Assembly: GCF_947498015.1 (NCBI RefSeq)
Contig: NZ_CANMIR010000001.1
Location: 248,001-312,000 of the forward strand
Direction of reading: 5' to 3'
DNA: 64,000 nt
Source: an uncultured Neptuniibacter sp.
GTDB taxonomy: Bacteria > Pseudomonadota > Gammaproteobacteria > Pseudomonadales > Balneatricaceae
The notes beneath the pieces are model-generated. The model worked only from the letters and a program-made list of their open reading frames with translations. It did not search any database and was not told the origin of the DNA. This document shows, piece after piece, positions 37,222 through 46,439 of the stretch. The stretch's first letter is position 1. The number at the start of each line of letters is the position of its first letter. The position numbers and the translations under genes are program-made.

Positions 37222-38394
37222 TCAATTGTTTTGCTGCACTTTTTCCGGATAGATCCATATCAGAGCCAGCACAATCGCGACAAAGCTTGCAAAAGCGGAA
37301 AAAGAAAACGTGATAAGTGAGCCATATTTATCCCAAACGAGACCGCTGATAAACGCACCCAACGCTCCCCCCAAACCAAAGCCAACGCTTGAATACAGAG
37401 CCTGCGCCTGCCCATGAGTACGCTCGGAAAAATAGTGATGCACCAGAGAGATTCCAACCGCATGAAGAGAACCGAAGGTTGCAGCATGAAGCAGTTGTGC
37501 AAACAACATAGCCCCCAGATTATCCGGAATAACCCCGATCAGAATCCATCGGACAATACAAAGAAGAAGGCTAGCCAGAATAATTTTCCTGATACCCCAA
37601 TGTTGCAACATCAGGTGCATATAGATGAAAACAACGACCTCTGCGATGACGCCTATCGCCCAAAGCATACCCACTTCAGCTCGACTGAAACCAACATCCA
37701 CCATCAATACACTGTAGAAGGTGTAGTAAGCCCCATGCCCGAACTGTACAAGAAAGCAGATCACAAAAAATGCGATCACCTGGGGGCGACACAACAGCTG
37801 CATGAAGCTTTTTGAACCAGCGCTGCTGACCATGGTTGATCCTGATAATCTGCCTCCAGGGATCAACAACGTATTCAACCAGATGAGCAGCATCAGCAAC
37901 AATAATAACCAGGGAAGCCATCGGATGCTGATCATATCCAGAATTGCACCGATCCCTACAACGGTTACGATAAAACCGATCGAACCCCAGAGGCGGATTC
38001 TACTGTAACGGGCTTTATCCTCCCCCAATTGATTGAGAGTAATCACCTCAAATTGAGGCAATACGGCATTCCAAAAGAAGCTAAAGCCCAGCATGACCAA
38101 ACCGATACCCAATGCTGTTTCCTGCCAAAAAATTCCCAGAAACATCACACAGGTCATAAGCGCACCGAAGCGAACAATCTCTACCCGTCGACCTGTGCGA
38201 TCAGCTAACCACCCCCAAAGATTGGGAGCCACAATGCGCGACAATTGAAGTAAAGCCATCAACGAACCGATGGTCTGAGCATCAAACTGAAATGATTTTA
38301 GATAGAGGCTCCAATAGGGTACCAACGCCCCCAGAAGAGCGAAGTAAAAAAAATAAAACCCTGACAAACGAATATAATTATCGAGGTTGGGCAT
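37222..38394 (-). CDS. MFS transporter, HcaT/NupG-like (MFS_1_like)
   Basis: A 390-residue membrane protein with 12 predicted segments. It opens MPNLDNYIRLSGFYFFYFALLGALVPYWSLYLKSF and has GWLADRTGRRVEIVRFGA in the loop between helices 2 and 3, which is the MFS signature with charged Asp and Arg. The later FSERTHGQAQALYSSVGFGLGGALG motif is typical of the HcaT group. Relatives are annotated as 3-phenylpropionate uptake or nucleoside transporters, but the substrate is not resolved here. The ATG at 38394 removes 18 unconserved residues. It follows speE across a terminator. Confidence 0.82.
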   Translation of the reverse strand: MPNLDNYIRLSGFYFFYFALLGALVPYWSLYLKSFQFDAQTIGSLMALLQLSRIVAPNLWGWLADRTGRRVEIVRFGALMTCVMFLGIFWQETALGIGLVMLGFSFFWNAVLPQFEVITLNQLGEDKARYSRIRLWGSIGFIVTVVGIGAILDMISIRWLPWLLLLLMLLIWLNTLLIPGGRLSGSTMVSSAGSKSFMQLLCRPQVIAFFVICFLVQFGHGAYYTFYSVLMVDVGFSRAEVGMLWAIGVIAEVVVFIYMHLMLQHWGIRKIILASLLLCIVRWILIGVIPDNLGAMLFAQLLHAATFGSLHAVGISLVHHYFSERTHGQAQALYSSVGFGLGGALGAFISGLVWDKYGSLITFSFSAFASFVAIVLALIWIYPEKVQQNN

Positions 38395-38432
38395 ACCTTC
38401 AGATCGCCTTCTTAAAATCACAAAACAGAAAC

Positions 38433-38468
38433 AAAAAAGCCGGTTCACCTATCAGGGGAACCGGCTTT
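38433..38468 (-). terminator. Intrinsic terminator after speE
   Basis: On the minus strand AAAGCCGGTTC-CC pairs with GG-GAACCGGCTTT around a short loop and is followed by six T. It is a strong terminator that overlaps the start region of the transporter gene's leader. Confidence 0.9.
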
Positions 38469-38485
38469 CACTATACCTTCTTGCG

Positions 38486-39340
38486 CTACGCCTCTTCCAA
38501 TGCATCCAATAGATACTGAGGCAAACCGAAGCAGCCCAAATGGGTCTGAGGGTTGTAGTATCGAGTTTTTATACCACTGGACTTAAATCGCTGATTAAGT
38601 GTTTCAAGATCATGCCCTCTCAACTCGGTGTTATCGGAGCCCCAAGCCAAGGTCATCACTCCACCGATATAAGTTGGAACCGCCGCAATATAAAAACTCT
38701 GATCCGCAAAATAGGGACCTAGCCGTCTTCGGGTCGTGATGACCTCATCTTGCTGCAGGAAAGGCACCCCGTTTTGTGCAACGAAGACACCACCTTCGTT
38801 GAGAAGGTTTTTACATCCCTCATAGAAGCGGCTGCTGAACAGCACTTCGCCTGGCCCAACAGGATCAGTACAATCCGAGATGATGACATCGAACTTGTCC
38901 GTAGTAGAGTTCACATACTCCACACCGTCTGCAATCACAATATTCGCTCTAGGATCATCAAAGGCGCCTTCGGAGTGGTTTGGCAGATAGGTTTTACACA
39001 TATCAATCACTGCCTGATCGATCTCTACCTGTGTCACATGTTCGACTGTGCTGTGGCGACAAACTTCGCGCAGGATACCGCCATCACCGCCGCCAATAAT
39101 CAACACTCGCTTCGCTTCGCCATGAGCGATCAGTGGAACATGAGTTAGCATCTCATGGTAAACAAACTCATCCCGTTCTGTTGTTTGGATAATTCCATCA
39201 AGTGCCATCACGGTTCCATAAACCGAATTTCGGAAAATGATCAAATGCCAGGAGTCAGTTTGCTGTTCAAAAAGCACCTCTTCCACATCAAATGCCTGAC
39301 CATAGCCCTTATGTAATGTTTCTTTGTATGAGGTTGTCAT
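38486..39340 (-). CDS. speE: Polyamine aminopropyltransferase (spermidine synthase)
   Basis: SpeE moves the aminopropyl group from decarboxylated SAM to putrescine. The 284 residues have [22 protein letters not shown], the SAM-binding [18 protein letters not shown] motif, and the catalytic [25 protein letters not shown] loop. The ATG at 39340 follows a GGTGAG ribosome site and gives the normal length. The longer upstream frame would add 54 unrelated residues and is rejected. Its SAM-derived substrate comes from SpeD encoded 2 kb away. Confidence 0.96.
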   Translation of the reverse strand: MTTSYKETLHKGYGQAFDVEEVLFEQQTDSWHLIIFRNSVYGTVMALDGIIQTTERDEFVYHEMLTHVPLIAHGEAKRVLIIGGGDGGILREVCRHSTVEHVTQVEIDQAVIDMCKTYLPNHSEGAFDDPRANIVIADGVEYVNSTTDKFDVIISDCTDPVGPGEVLFSSRFYEGCKNLLNEGGVFVAQNGVPFLQQDEVITTRRRLGPYFADQSFYIAAVPTYIGGVMTLAWGSDNTELRGHDLETLNQRFKSSGIKTRYYNPQTHLGCFGLPQYLLDALEEA

Positions 39341-39429
39341 CGTCTCACCGCGAGCTCCAGGGTTCTGATAATCATCGATATCTTTACCCTGATGATAAAT
39401 AATTAAAAAGCACAAAATCACGAAATTAC

Positions 39430-39591
39430 AGTGCTCTGCTTGGCGCGTTTTTATACTCCTTATTTGGCCAAAAACAAAGAGGGGTAACTGCCTATTTCTC
39501 ACCTATGAAGTACTAACAATTTCGCTCATTTTTTGTGACATATTTATTCATTTCAAGATGTTAGAGCACTAGCACGGTGCAAAGAGCACTA
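39430..39591. repeat. Three copies of AGAGCACT between speE and aapJ
   Basis: AGAGCACTA occurs at 39563-39571 and again at 39583-39591, exactly 20 bases apart, two helical turns. Its 8-base core is present inverted at 39430-39437, directly at the predicted speE start of transcription. The rest of the 480-base gap (39341-39820) holds no gene or known RNA. It is AT-rich near 39600-39800. The copies may be sites for a common regulator. Confidence 0.45.
39450..39477 (-). promoter_or_regulatory. Probable speE promoter
   Basis: Read on the minus strand TTGTTT (39477-39472) and TATAAA (39455-39450) are 16 bases apart. Transcription would begin near 39443, about 100 bases before speE. Confidence 0.45.
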
Positions 39592-39820
39592 TATTCGTAC
39601 ACACCATATAAATATTAGGCATATCAAATATAACCCGCAAAGCCCATGACAAGGGCAACCCAGCCACATTCAAACTAAAGTCTAATTTCAACTGGCAGTT
39701 GGTATATATTCTGCTAGGTTTTCATGTAAGCAAGTTTTATTAATTCTGTTCATGATCATTAACAAAAATAACAACAGATTAATTTGGTGATTTCACCCCT
39801 TTATAAAACGGAGAAATGCA

Positions 39821-40834
39821 ATGAAACGACTTACTTCTGTAATAGCTACCAGCTTGGCCTTAGGGCTCTCTTTTGGAGCTCAAGCGGGTACCCTGGACGA
39901 TGTGCAAAAAAGAGGGAACGTATCCTGCGGTGTCAGTACCGGTTTAGCTGGTTTCTCACAGAAAGATGAGAACGGTACCTGGAGTGGCCTAGACGTTGAT
40001 GTGTGCCGTGCGGTTGCCGCTGCCGTATTGGGTGATGCCAGCAAAGTTCAGTATAAGCCCCTCACAGCAAAAGAGCGCTTTACCGCGTTACAATCCGGTG
40101 AGATCGACATACTCTCACGTAACACCACCTGGACTCACACTCGTGATACTTCACTGGGCCTGAACTTCGCCGGCGTGAACTACTACGATGGTCAAGGCTT
40201 CATGGTGTCGAAAGATCTGGGCGTTAAGAGCGCGTTGGAACTTGACGGTGCTGCGGTCTGTATTCAAGCAGGAACCACTACGGAGTTAAACCTCGCGGAC
40301 TACTTCCGAGCAAATGGTATCACCTACAACGCGATCACCTTTGATACCTCTGATCAGACACGTGCAGGTTTCGAGAGCGGACGCTGTGATGTACTCACAT
40401 CCGATCAATCTCAACTTTACGCTCTGCGTATCGGTTTACAGAACCCCTCTGCCGCGATGGTACTTCCAGAGGTCATCTCAAAAGAGCCTTTGGGCCCTGT
40501 GGTCAGACAGGGTGATGATGCCTGGTTTAACGTAGTACGCTGGTCACTGATGGCGATGGTAGAAGCTGAATTCTTAGGCATCGATAGTAAAAACGCTGAT
40601 AAGGCCAAAGCCGAAGGCAAACCTGCGCAAAAACGCCTGATGGGCGTTGACAGTGATGCGGGGCAAAAAATGGGTATTCCTACTGAATGGGCTTACAACA
40701 TCGTTACCCAAGTGGGTAATTATGGTGAGAGCTTCGAGCGAAATGTGGGTCAGGATTCCCCTCTCAAAATAGCCCGTGGTCTGAACGCCCAATGGAACAA
40801 GGGCGGCATCATGTACTCTTCTCCGGTACGTTAA
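39821..40834 (+). CDS. aapJ: General L-amino acid ABC transporter, substrate-binding protein
   Basis: AapJ binds a broad range of L-amino acids in the periplasm and delivers them to AapQM. A signal peptide covers residues 1-22 (AAQ-type cleavage at GAQA). The mature part begins TLDDVQKRGNVSCGVSTGLAGFS, and NTTWTHTRDTSLGLNFAGVNYYDGQGFMV is characteristic of the family. It has 337 residues, the usual length. GGAG lies 8 bases before the ATG. A long hairpin after its stop separates it from aapQ, likely giving more binding protein than channel subunits. Confidence 0.95.
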   Translation: MKRLTSVIATSLALGLSFGAQAGTLDDVQKRGNVSCGVSTGLAGFSQKDENGTWSGLDVDVCRAVAAAVLGDASKVQYKPLTAKERFTALQSGEIDILSRNTTWTHTRDTSLGLNFAGVNYYDGQGFMVSKDLGVKSALELDGAAVCIQAGTTTELNLADYFRANGITYNAITFDTSDQTRAGFESGRCDVLTSDQSQLYALRIGLQNPSAAMVLPEVISKEPLGPVVRQGDDAWFNVVRWSLMAMVEAEFLGIDSKNADKAKAEGKPAQKRLMGVDSDAGQKMGIPTEWAYNIVTQVGNYGESFERNVGQDSPLKIARGLNAQWNKGGIMYSSPVR

Positions 40835-40842
40835 GAAGGAAC

Positions 40843-40871
40843 AGCAGAGGGACAATGATCGTCCCTCTGCT
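40843..40871 (+). terminator. Intercistronic hairpin between aapJ and aapQ
   Basis: AGCAGAGGGAC and GTCCCTCTGCT form an 11-bp stem around a 7-base loop, followed by ACTTTTAAAC. With the weak T tract it probably attenuates or stabilises rather than fully terminates, as in other binding-protein operons. Confidence 0.7.
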
Positions 40872-40908
40872 ACTTTTAAACATAACCTTCTGAAGATAAG
40901 TGGATATT

Positions 40909-42090
40909 ATGTCTGATCAGCCACAGGTGAAATCATCACCATCGTTCTTCAATAACCCGCGCAACAGGTCAATTATCTATCAGGCTCTCCTCCTTATAGG
41001 CCTGACGTATTTTTTCTATAGCATCGTCAGCAATACCCTGGCGAATTTGGAAGCCCGAGGCATTCAAAGCGGTTATGACTTCCTGTTTACGACCGCAGGT
41101 TTCGATATCTTGATGTCTCTGGTTCCATATGACGCTACGCACACCTATGGTAAAACATTCATCGTTGGGCTACTGAATACAATTCTAGTTTCAACCATCG
41201 GTATCATTTTATCGACCATGGTCGGTTTCATCATGGGGGTGGCACACTTTTCCCATAATCTACTGATCAGAAAACTGGCCGTAAGTTATGTTGAAACCTT
41301 CAGAAATATCCCTCTGCTTCTGCAGATTTTCTTCTGGTATTTTGCCGTCTTGGCAGCATTACCAAGTGCGCGGCAGAGCTTGAGTCTGGGTGAAGCGGTT
41401 TTTCTCAACGTGCGCGGACTTTACATCCCAGGCCTTAATGCAGAGAGCGGTGCCGGATTAGTCTACGCAGCATTTGCCATTGCGATCATATCGATTTTCC
41501 TACTAAGGCGCTGGGCGAAAAAACGACAAGATGAAACCGGCCAACAGTTCCCGGTATTCAGCACCAGTATTGCTATATTTATCGGTTTACCTCTGATCGC
41601 TCTCTTCGTTGCGGGTATCCCGTTCACTTGGGACTTCCCAGTACTCAAAGGCTTTAATTTCCGAGGTGGCATTACCATCATCCCAGAACTCATGGCGTTA
41701 GCCCTGGCGTTAACAGTCTATACCGGGGCGTTCATTGCGGAAGCGGTCCGAGCCGGCGTACAGGCGGTTCCTCATGGTCAGACGGAAGCGGCTCGGAGTA
41801 TTGGCTTGAAAGAGAGCAAGATCATGAAGCTAATCATTGTTCCGCAGGCGATGCGTGTCATCGTTCCCCTGCTAAACAGTGAGTATCAGAGCCTGGTTAA
41901 AAACTCCACCCTGGCGACTGCGATCGGCTACCCGGATCTGTTTACAGTATTTGTGGGCACCACTCTGAACCAGACAGGTCAGGCAATCGAAATCGTCTTT
42001 ATGACTATGGCAGTCTATTTTGTTATCAACATGTCTATTTCGTTTGTGATGAATCGGTTCAACGCAAGCGTTTCACTCGCTGAACGATAA
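40909..42090 (+). CDS. aapQ: General L-amino acid ABC transporter permease
   Basis: AapQ is one of two membrane subunits. The 393 residues carry about eight hydrophobic segments and the ABC-coupling motif EAVRAGVQAVPHGQTEAARSIGLKESK near residue 290, where the EAA loop meets AapP. The long central extension between helices is normal for this Aap/Bzt type. The ATG at 40909 is preferred over a GTG at 40900 because AAGTGGA lies upstream. It is followed by aapM after 15 bases. Confidence 0.94.
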   Translation: MSDQPQVKSSPSFFNNPRNRSIIYQALLLIGLTYFFYSIVSNTLANLEARGIQSGYDFLFTTAGFDILMSLVPYDATHTYGKTFIVGLLNTILVSTIGIILSTMVGFIMGVAHFSHNLLIRKLAVSYVETFRNIPLLLQIFFWYFAVLAALPSARQSLSLGEAVFLNVRGLYIPGLNAESGAGLVYAAFAIAIISIFLLRRWAKKRQDETGQQFPVFSTSIAIFIGLPLIALFVAGIPFTWDFPVLKGFNFRGGITIIPELMALALALTVYTGAFIAEAVRAGVQAVPHGQTEAARSIGLKESKIMKLIIVPQAMRVIVPLLNSEYQSLVKNSTLATAIGYPDLFTVFVGTTLNQTGQAIEIVFMTMAVYFVINMSISFVMNRFNASVSLAER

Positions 42091-42105
42091 ACGGATGTTA
42101 CTGAT

Positions 42106-43206
42106 ATGAAAGAATTTAAACCATTACCAGATCAGCCAGCACCGAACGATGTCGTTGGACCCATTCATTGGATCAAGGAAAACCTGTTTTCAAGTCCACT
42201 GAACACCCTCGCTACCTTACTGATACTCGCATTTCTGGGCACGGTTATCCCCCCATTACTGGATTGGCTGATATTTTCAGCCAATTGGACAGGCACCAAC
42301 CAATCAGCTTGTACCAATGAGGGAGCCTGTTGGGTATTTGTAATCGCCTGGTCGAAACAGTTTTTCTATGGAAGCTATCCTGCGGAAGAGCTATGGCGCA
42401 TCAACGCCTGCTTAATCGCACTGGTTGCAATTATTATCGCTTCGTATCGCCTGCATAAAGATCTTAGAAACAAAGTCGCCATCCCCCTATTTCTGCTGCT
42501 TCCATTTATCTCAATCCTGATTTTAGACGGAAGCTGGATCGGCTTAGAGTATGTATCCACAGATTATTGGGGCGGTTTCTCACTCAACGTTCTTTTGGCT
42601 GCTGCGAGCATTATTGTTGCCTTTCCTCTTAGCTTTCTCTGGGCGCTGGGTAGACGTTCAGATATGCCTTTCATTAAAAGCGTCAGCATCATCCTGATCG
42701 AATTTTTCCGTGGTGTTCCTGTGCTCGCCCTGTTTTTTATGGGTTCAGTCATGTTGCCACTTTTCTTCCCAGAAGGTACCAATGTCGACAAGCTACTACG
42801 TGTCTGGATCGTTTTAACACTGTTTATGTCTGGCTATATGGCGGAGGTCTTCCGTGGCGGATTTCAGGCAGTACCGAACGGACAATACGAAGCCGCAGAC
42901 TCTTTGGGTTTGGGGTTCTGGCAAAAAACGTTGCTGATTATTCTCCCCCAGGTCATCAAAATTTCCATGCCAAATATATTAGCCACTTTTGTAATGCTGT
43001 TTAAAAACACAACATTCCTGTTGATTATTGGTATTTTTGAGATGCTTAGCACAACCCAGACCGCACTGACCAACTCCAACTGGCTTGGAGGTCATTCCAC
43101 AGAAGGCTATCTATTTGTTGCCATTGTATTCTGGATCTGCTGCTTCAGCATGTCACTGATCAGCTCCTCAATAGAACGTAAACTCGACACAAGCCATAAG
43201 AATTAA
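42106..43206 (+). CDS. aapM: General L-amino acid ABC transporter permease
   Basis: AapM is the second membrane subunit, 366 residues. It has hydrophobic segments near residues 35-60 and 100-150, and in the C-terminal half the coupling loop EVFRGGFQAVPNGQYEAADSLGLG. The periplasmic loop with ACTNEGACWVFVIAWSKQFFYGSYP is typical of AapM/BztC. It forms a heterodimer with AapQ, and it precedes aapP by 12 bases. Confidence 0.94.
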   Translation: MKEFKPLPDQPAPNDVVGPIHWIKENLFSSPLNTLATLLILAFLGTVIPPLLDWLIFSANWTGTNQSACTNEGACWVFVIAWSKQFFYGSYPAEELWRINACLIALVAIIIASYRLHKDLRNKVAIPLFLLLPFISILILDGSWIGLEYVSTDYWGGFSLNVLLAAASIIVAFPLSFLWALGRRSDMPFIKSVSIILIEFFRGVPVLALFFMGSVMLPLFFPEGTNVDKLLRVWIVLTLFMSGYMAEVFRGGFQAVPNGQYEAADSLGLGFWQKTLLIILPQVIKISMPNILATFVMLFKNTTFLLIIGIFEMLSTTQTALTNSNWLGGHSTEGYLFVAIVFWICCFSMSLISSSIERKLDTSHKN

Positions 43207-43218
43207 GAGGGTTTCCTT

Positions 43219-43989
43219 GTGAGTATCGAACATGAACAACGCATTGAAAACAACGATGACATCATCGTCATCAAGGATCTCAATAAATGGTATGGCGAGT
43301 TCCATGTTTTAAAAGATATCAACCTCCGGGTGAAGAAAGGCGAACGGATTGTTATCTGTGGCCCTTCAGGCTCAGGTAAGTCAACCATGACACGATGCAT
43401 CAACCGACTTGAGGAGTTCCAGCGAGGCTCTCTCACCGTTAACGGTGTTGAGATGATTGAGGATGTTAAAAATATTGAGGCTATACGGCGTGAAGTCGGA
43501 ATGGTATTCCAGCACTTTAACCTGTTCCCTCATCTGACTATTCTGGAAAATCTGACCCTTGGCCCGATTTGGGTACAGAAAAAACCCAAACGAGAAGCTG
43601 AAGAGATCGCTATGAAATATCTGGAACGCGTCAAAATTCCAGATCAGGCTAGTAAATTCCCTGGACAACTCTCCGGTGGTCAGCAACAACGTGTAGCCAT
43701 CGCCCGCTCCCTGTGCATGAACCCTGAAATCATGCTGTTTGACGAGCCCACCTCTGCACTCGATCCAGAAATGATCAAAGAGGTGCTGGATGTGATGATT
43801 GAACTGGCTGAAGAGGGGATGACCATGCTCTGTGTCACACACGAGATGGGGTTTGCAAAAAAGGTTGCCGACAGGGTGATCTTCATGGATGCCGGAGAAA
43901 TTGTTGAACAGAACACACCTGAAGAGATCTTTAACAACCCACAAACGGATCGGTTACAACTCTTCCTCAGCCAGATTCTGGATCACTGA
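43219..43989 (+). CDS. aapP: General L-amino acid ABC transporter ATPase
   Basis: AapP powers the transporter. The 256 residues include Walker [10 protein letters not shown], the Q-loop region [23 protein letters not shown], signature [15 protein letters not shown], Walker [16 protein letters not shown] and the switch His in CVTHEMGFA. The start is a GTG with AGAGGG upstream; the N-terminal residues up to [18 protein letters not shown] fit the family. A terminator follows. The operon aapJQMP is complete here. Confidence 0.95.
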   Translation: MSIEHEQRIENNDDIIVIKDLNKWYGEFHVLKDINLRVKKGERIVICGPSGSGKSTMTRCINRLEEFQRGSLTVNGVEMIEDVKNIEAIRREVGMVFQHFNLFPHLTILENLTLGPIWVQKKPKREAEEIAMKYLERVKIPDQASKFPGQLSGGQQQRVAIARSLCMNPEIMLFDEPTSALDPEMIKEVLDVMIELAEEGMTMLCVTHEMGFAKKVADRVIFMDAGEIVEQNTPEEIFNNPQTDRLQLFLSQILDH

Positions 43990-44013
43990 GCCAGCTAACG
44001 ATTTCCAGCGACC

Positions 44014-44051
44014 AAAAGACGCTGCCACTGAGAATGGTAGCGTCTTTTTTT
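44014..44051 (+). terminator. Intrinsic terminator of the aap operon
   Basis: AAAAGACGCT and CCA pair with TGG and AGCGTCTTTT around a short loop with one bulge, and the stem is followed by T residues. It lies just after aapP and just before the end of the convergent GST gene. Confidence 0.85.
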
Positions 44052-44060
44052 ATCTGTCAA

Positions 44061-44714
44061 TTATCGCGCTACACCTGCCTCATCCTCCGGTACGATTTCA
44101 GTCTCCTGCAGAGCATCATCAATCCACTCCTGAAGCGCGGGTAAGGATCGCATCTTTTTCATGTACTGCTGTGAAGGCTCGGATAACTCTACTCCATATG
44201 TCACGAATCTCAGCACCACGGGTGCAAAATAAACATCAGCAATCGTAAAACGACCGAAAAGCCAATCCCCATCCTGCTGATATTGAAGTATGAGTTGTTG
44301 CCATAGCTCATCAATCTTAAAAACATCCTGTTTAGCTTCATCACTGAGCTCAATCAAACGCAGTGCCCTGCAGTTCATAGGCATCTCGTTTCTTAAAGCG
44401 GTGTATCCTGAATGCATTTCACACACAACTGCACGAGCCAAAGCTCTGTCAGCTGCAGCAGATGGCCACCCTTCTCCTTTCAGATAGGTTTCATTGATAT
44501 ATTCACAGATCGCCAGTGAATCCCATACTCTGATCTCACCATCAACCAGCACAGGAACCTTCGCTGCTGGGCTGAGTTCTGAAATCTTCTGATAGAACGG
44601 GTCAGTAAACAGGCTCAGTTTGATCTCCTTAAATTCAAGGCCAAATGCTTTCAGCATCAACCATCCTCTGAGTGACCACGATGAGTAATTTTTATTGCCT
44701 ATCAATAATTGCAT
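44061..44714 (-). CDS. Glutathione S-transferase family protein
   Basis: A 217-residue protein with a thioredoxin-like N-domain (MQLLIGNKNYSSWSLRGWLMLKAFG) and an all-helical C-domain. The NKNYSSWSLR start is a recognised GST subgroup in which a Ser lies at the catalytic position. VPVLVDGEIRVWDSLAICEYINETY holds the glutathione-binding cis-Pro and Asp-Ser. The substrate is unknown. The ATG at 44714 has GGAGG upstream; the upstream frame from 44759 is less likely. It is divergent from the LysR gene. Confidence 0.87.
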   Translation of the reverse strand: MQLLIGNKNYSSWSLRGWLMLKAFGLEFKEIKLSLFTDPFYQKISELSPAAKVPVLVDGEIRVWDSLAICEYINETYLKGEGWPSAAADRALARAVVCEMHSGYTALRNEMPMNCRALRLIELSDEAKQDVFKIDELWQQLILQYQQDGDWLFGRFTIADVYFAPVVLRFVTYGVELSEPSQQYMKKMRSLPALQEWIDDALQETEIVPEDEAGVAR

Positions 44715-44822
44715 CGAACAACCTCCTATTTCACTTCGTATCATTGTGGCCTCTTGCAATAAACAGGACTAACGAATAGTTTTGATAGATGCTATCAACA
44801 TCGCTAATAGGTGAATGAGATC

Positions 44823-45695
44823 ATGGACATAGATGCCTTACGGAGTTTTATAGCTTTTGTTGATACAGGGAGCTTCACGCGGGCTGCACGCCAAACATAC
44901 CGCACGCAGAGTGCGATCAGTATGCAGATGAAAAAGCTGGAAGAGGAAACCGGGCAGGAACTCTTTAAAAAAGAGGGCCGAAATTTAACGTTGACAGACT
45001 CTGGCAGGGAGTTGGTCAGTTATGCCAGAAGAATTATTCACCTTCATGATGAAGCGCTCAGTCATTACGCTCGAAACAAACAACATTCCCCCCTCAGAAT
45101 CGGCTGTCCTGATGATTATGCTGAATCGATACTAGCGGACTTCATTCAACTCGTCAGTGAACAACTCCCTGATCTGACTTACCAAATTCATTGTGACAGT
45201 AGTCGTCAATTGCGCTTAATGCTAGATGCAGGTGAAATTGATGCAGCCATTCTGACCCGCATGCCAGATGCTGATGAAGGCTACATACTTAAACATGATA
45301 AAGGTGTATGGGTTTCTCTGAGTGGCGCGACAATATTTAACCCCGAGCCCCTTCCTCTGATTCTTTATGAGCCAGACTGTAAATTTCATAGCACCGCAAT
45401 CGATGGTTTAGAAAAAAAGGGGATCCCCTATCGGATTGTTGCCAGCAGCTCCAGTGCAACCGCAATTAAGCACCTCATCCGCCAGGGACTAGGAATCACC
45501 GCTATGGCAACATCTAGCGTTAACGCTGATCTGGAGATCATCAAGAACAGTCAGCTGCCAGCCCTTCCGGCAGTCGACATAGTACTTGCTATTGCCCCGA
45601 TCTCCCATCCACTGTTTGGTATATCTGTCGCAGCACAATTGAGCGGTACGTTTTTCGAACAGAACGCTAAAGCTGCTTTGCGTAACGATCCTTAA
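44823..45695 (+). CDS. LysR-family transcriptional regulator
   Basis: A 290-residue regulator with the N-terminal HTH LRSFIAFVDTGSFTRAARQTYRTQSAISMQMKKLEEETGQELF and a substrate-binding effector domain that has a usual hinge. The ATG at 44823 has GGTGAATGA upstream. It is divergent from the GST gene over about 100 bases and may control it. Its 3' end overlaps the 3' end of the transglycosylase gene by 29 bases on the opposite strand. The effector is unknown. Confidence 0.85.
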   Translation: MDIDALRSFIAFVDTGSFTRAARQTYRTQSAISMQMKKLEEETGQELFKKEGRNLTLTDSGRELVSYARRIIHLHDEALSHYARNKQHSPLRIGCPDDYAESILADFIQLVSEQLPDLTYQIHCDSSRQLRLMLDAGEIDAAILTRMPDADEGYILKHDKGVWVSLSGATIFNPEPLPLILYEPDCKFHSTAIDGLEKKGIPYRIVASSSSATAIKHLIRQGLGITAMATSSVNADLEIIKNSQLPALPAVDIVLAIAPISHPLFGISVAAQLSGTFFEQNAKAALRNDP

Positions 45696-46383
45696 GAATG
45701 GCAACTCGCTTTACGTAAGCTTGTGTTTCTTCGTAGGGCGGAATGCCGTTATATCGATTTACAGCCCCAGGACCGGCATTATACGCTGCCGTTGCCAGCG
45801 TAATATCTCCTGCATAGTGCCCAAGCAGTTTTGCCAGGTACTTTGTCCCACCTTCGATATTCTGATCAACATTAAGACTATCGATGACCCCCATATCCTT
45901 TGCCGTAGCGGGCATCAACTGCATCAATCCCTGAGCCCCTGCTCTTGATACTGCATCCGCTTTAAACGCGGATTCAGCGTGAATAACCGCCCTGACTAAG
46001 GCCTCATCTACCCCGTATTTATCCGCCATAATGCGTACTTGTGTCTTATACGCTTTGGTATTCAGAGGAGTTTTGTACCAATTCACTTGGGATGTAAGGC
46101 TACATGCGAAACAATCAAACCGTAGTACTGAAAAATCGACATCAATAGGACGCTGGTCTGAGAAGGTCAAAACCCCATCATCATTGCGATATTTGAAGAC
46201 CTTTCTTGTCGAGATCATTTTTTGGTTGGTATAGTGTATTTTTCGCTGCTTGTCCGACAAATTGGTAAATTCAACCCTGCCATCAGGATGCACAATTCTG
46301 CGAATCTCACCCGCTTCTGACTGTTGAATTGGCAGCGCCATTACGACAGTGATAACCGCCAGCAGCTTTATTCCATACCCCAT
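45667..46383 (-). CDS. Lytic transglycosylase with DUF4124 N-terminal domain
   Basis: An exported murein hydrolase of 238 residues. A signal peptide (1-24) is followed by a small DUF4124-like part (RRIVHPDGRVEFTNL) and then an SLT domain (about 112-235). Catalytic Glu137 lies in VIHAESAFKADAVSRAGAQGLMQLMPATAKDMGV, and GGTKYLAKLL and AAYNAGPGAV complete the fold. These enzymes cut glycan strands to give 1,6-anhydro-muropeptides. It ends in a 29-base overlap with the convergent LysR gene and follows the ThrE-like exporter gene. Confidence 0.9.
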   Translation of the reverse strand: MGYGIKLLAVITVVMALPIQQSEAGEIRRIVHPDGRVEFTNLSDKQRKIHYTNQKMISTRKVFKYRNDDGVLTFSDQRPIDVDFSVLRFDCFACSLTSQVNWYKTPLNTKAYKTQVRIMADKYGVDEALVRAVIHAESAFKADAVSRAGAQGLMQLMPATAKDMGVIDSLNVDQNIEGGTKYLAKLLGHYAGDITLATAAYNAGPGAVNRYNGIPPYEETQAYVKRVAILKDRYAKQL

Positions 46384-46439
46384 AACTTCTCCTGACCACT
46401 CAGCATATAGCGAAGTTTAGCAGCAATTCGAGTACAGGT

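Noticed and set aside
38486-39502. Long form of speE starting at 39502
   Set aside because: The extra 54 residues are not found in spermidine synthases, and ATG 39340 has a good ribosome site.
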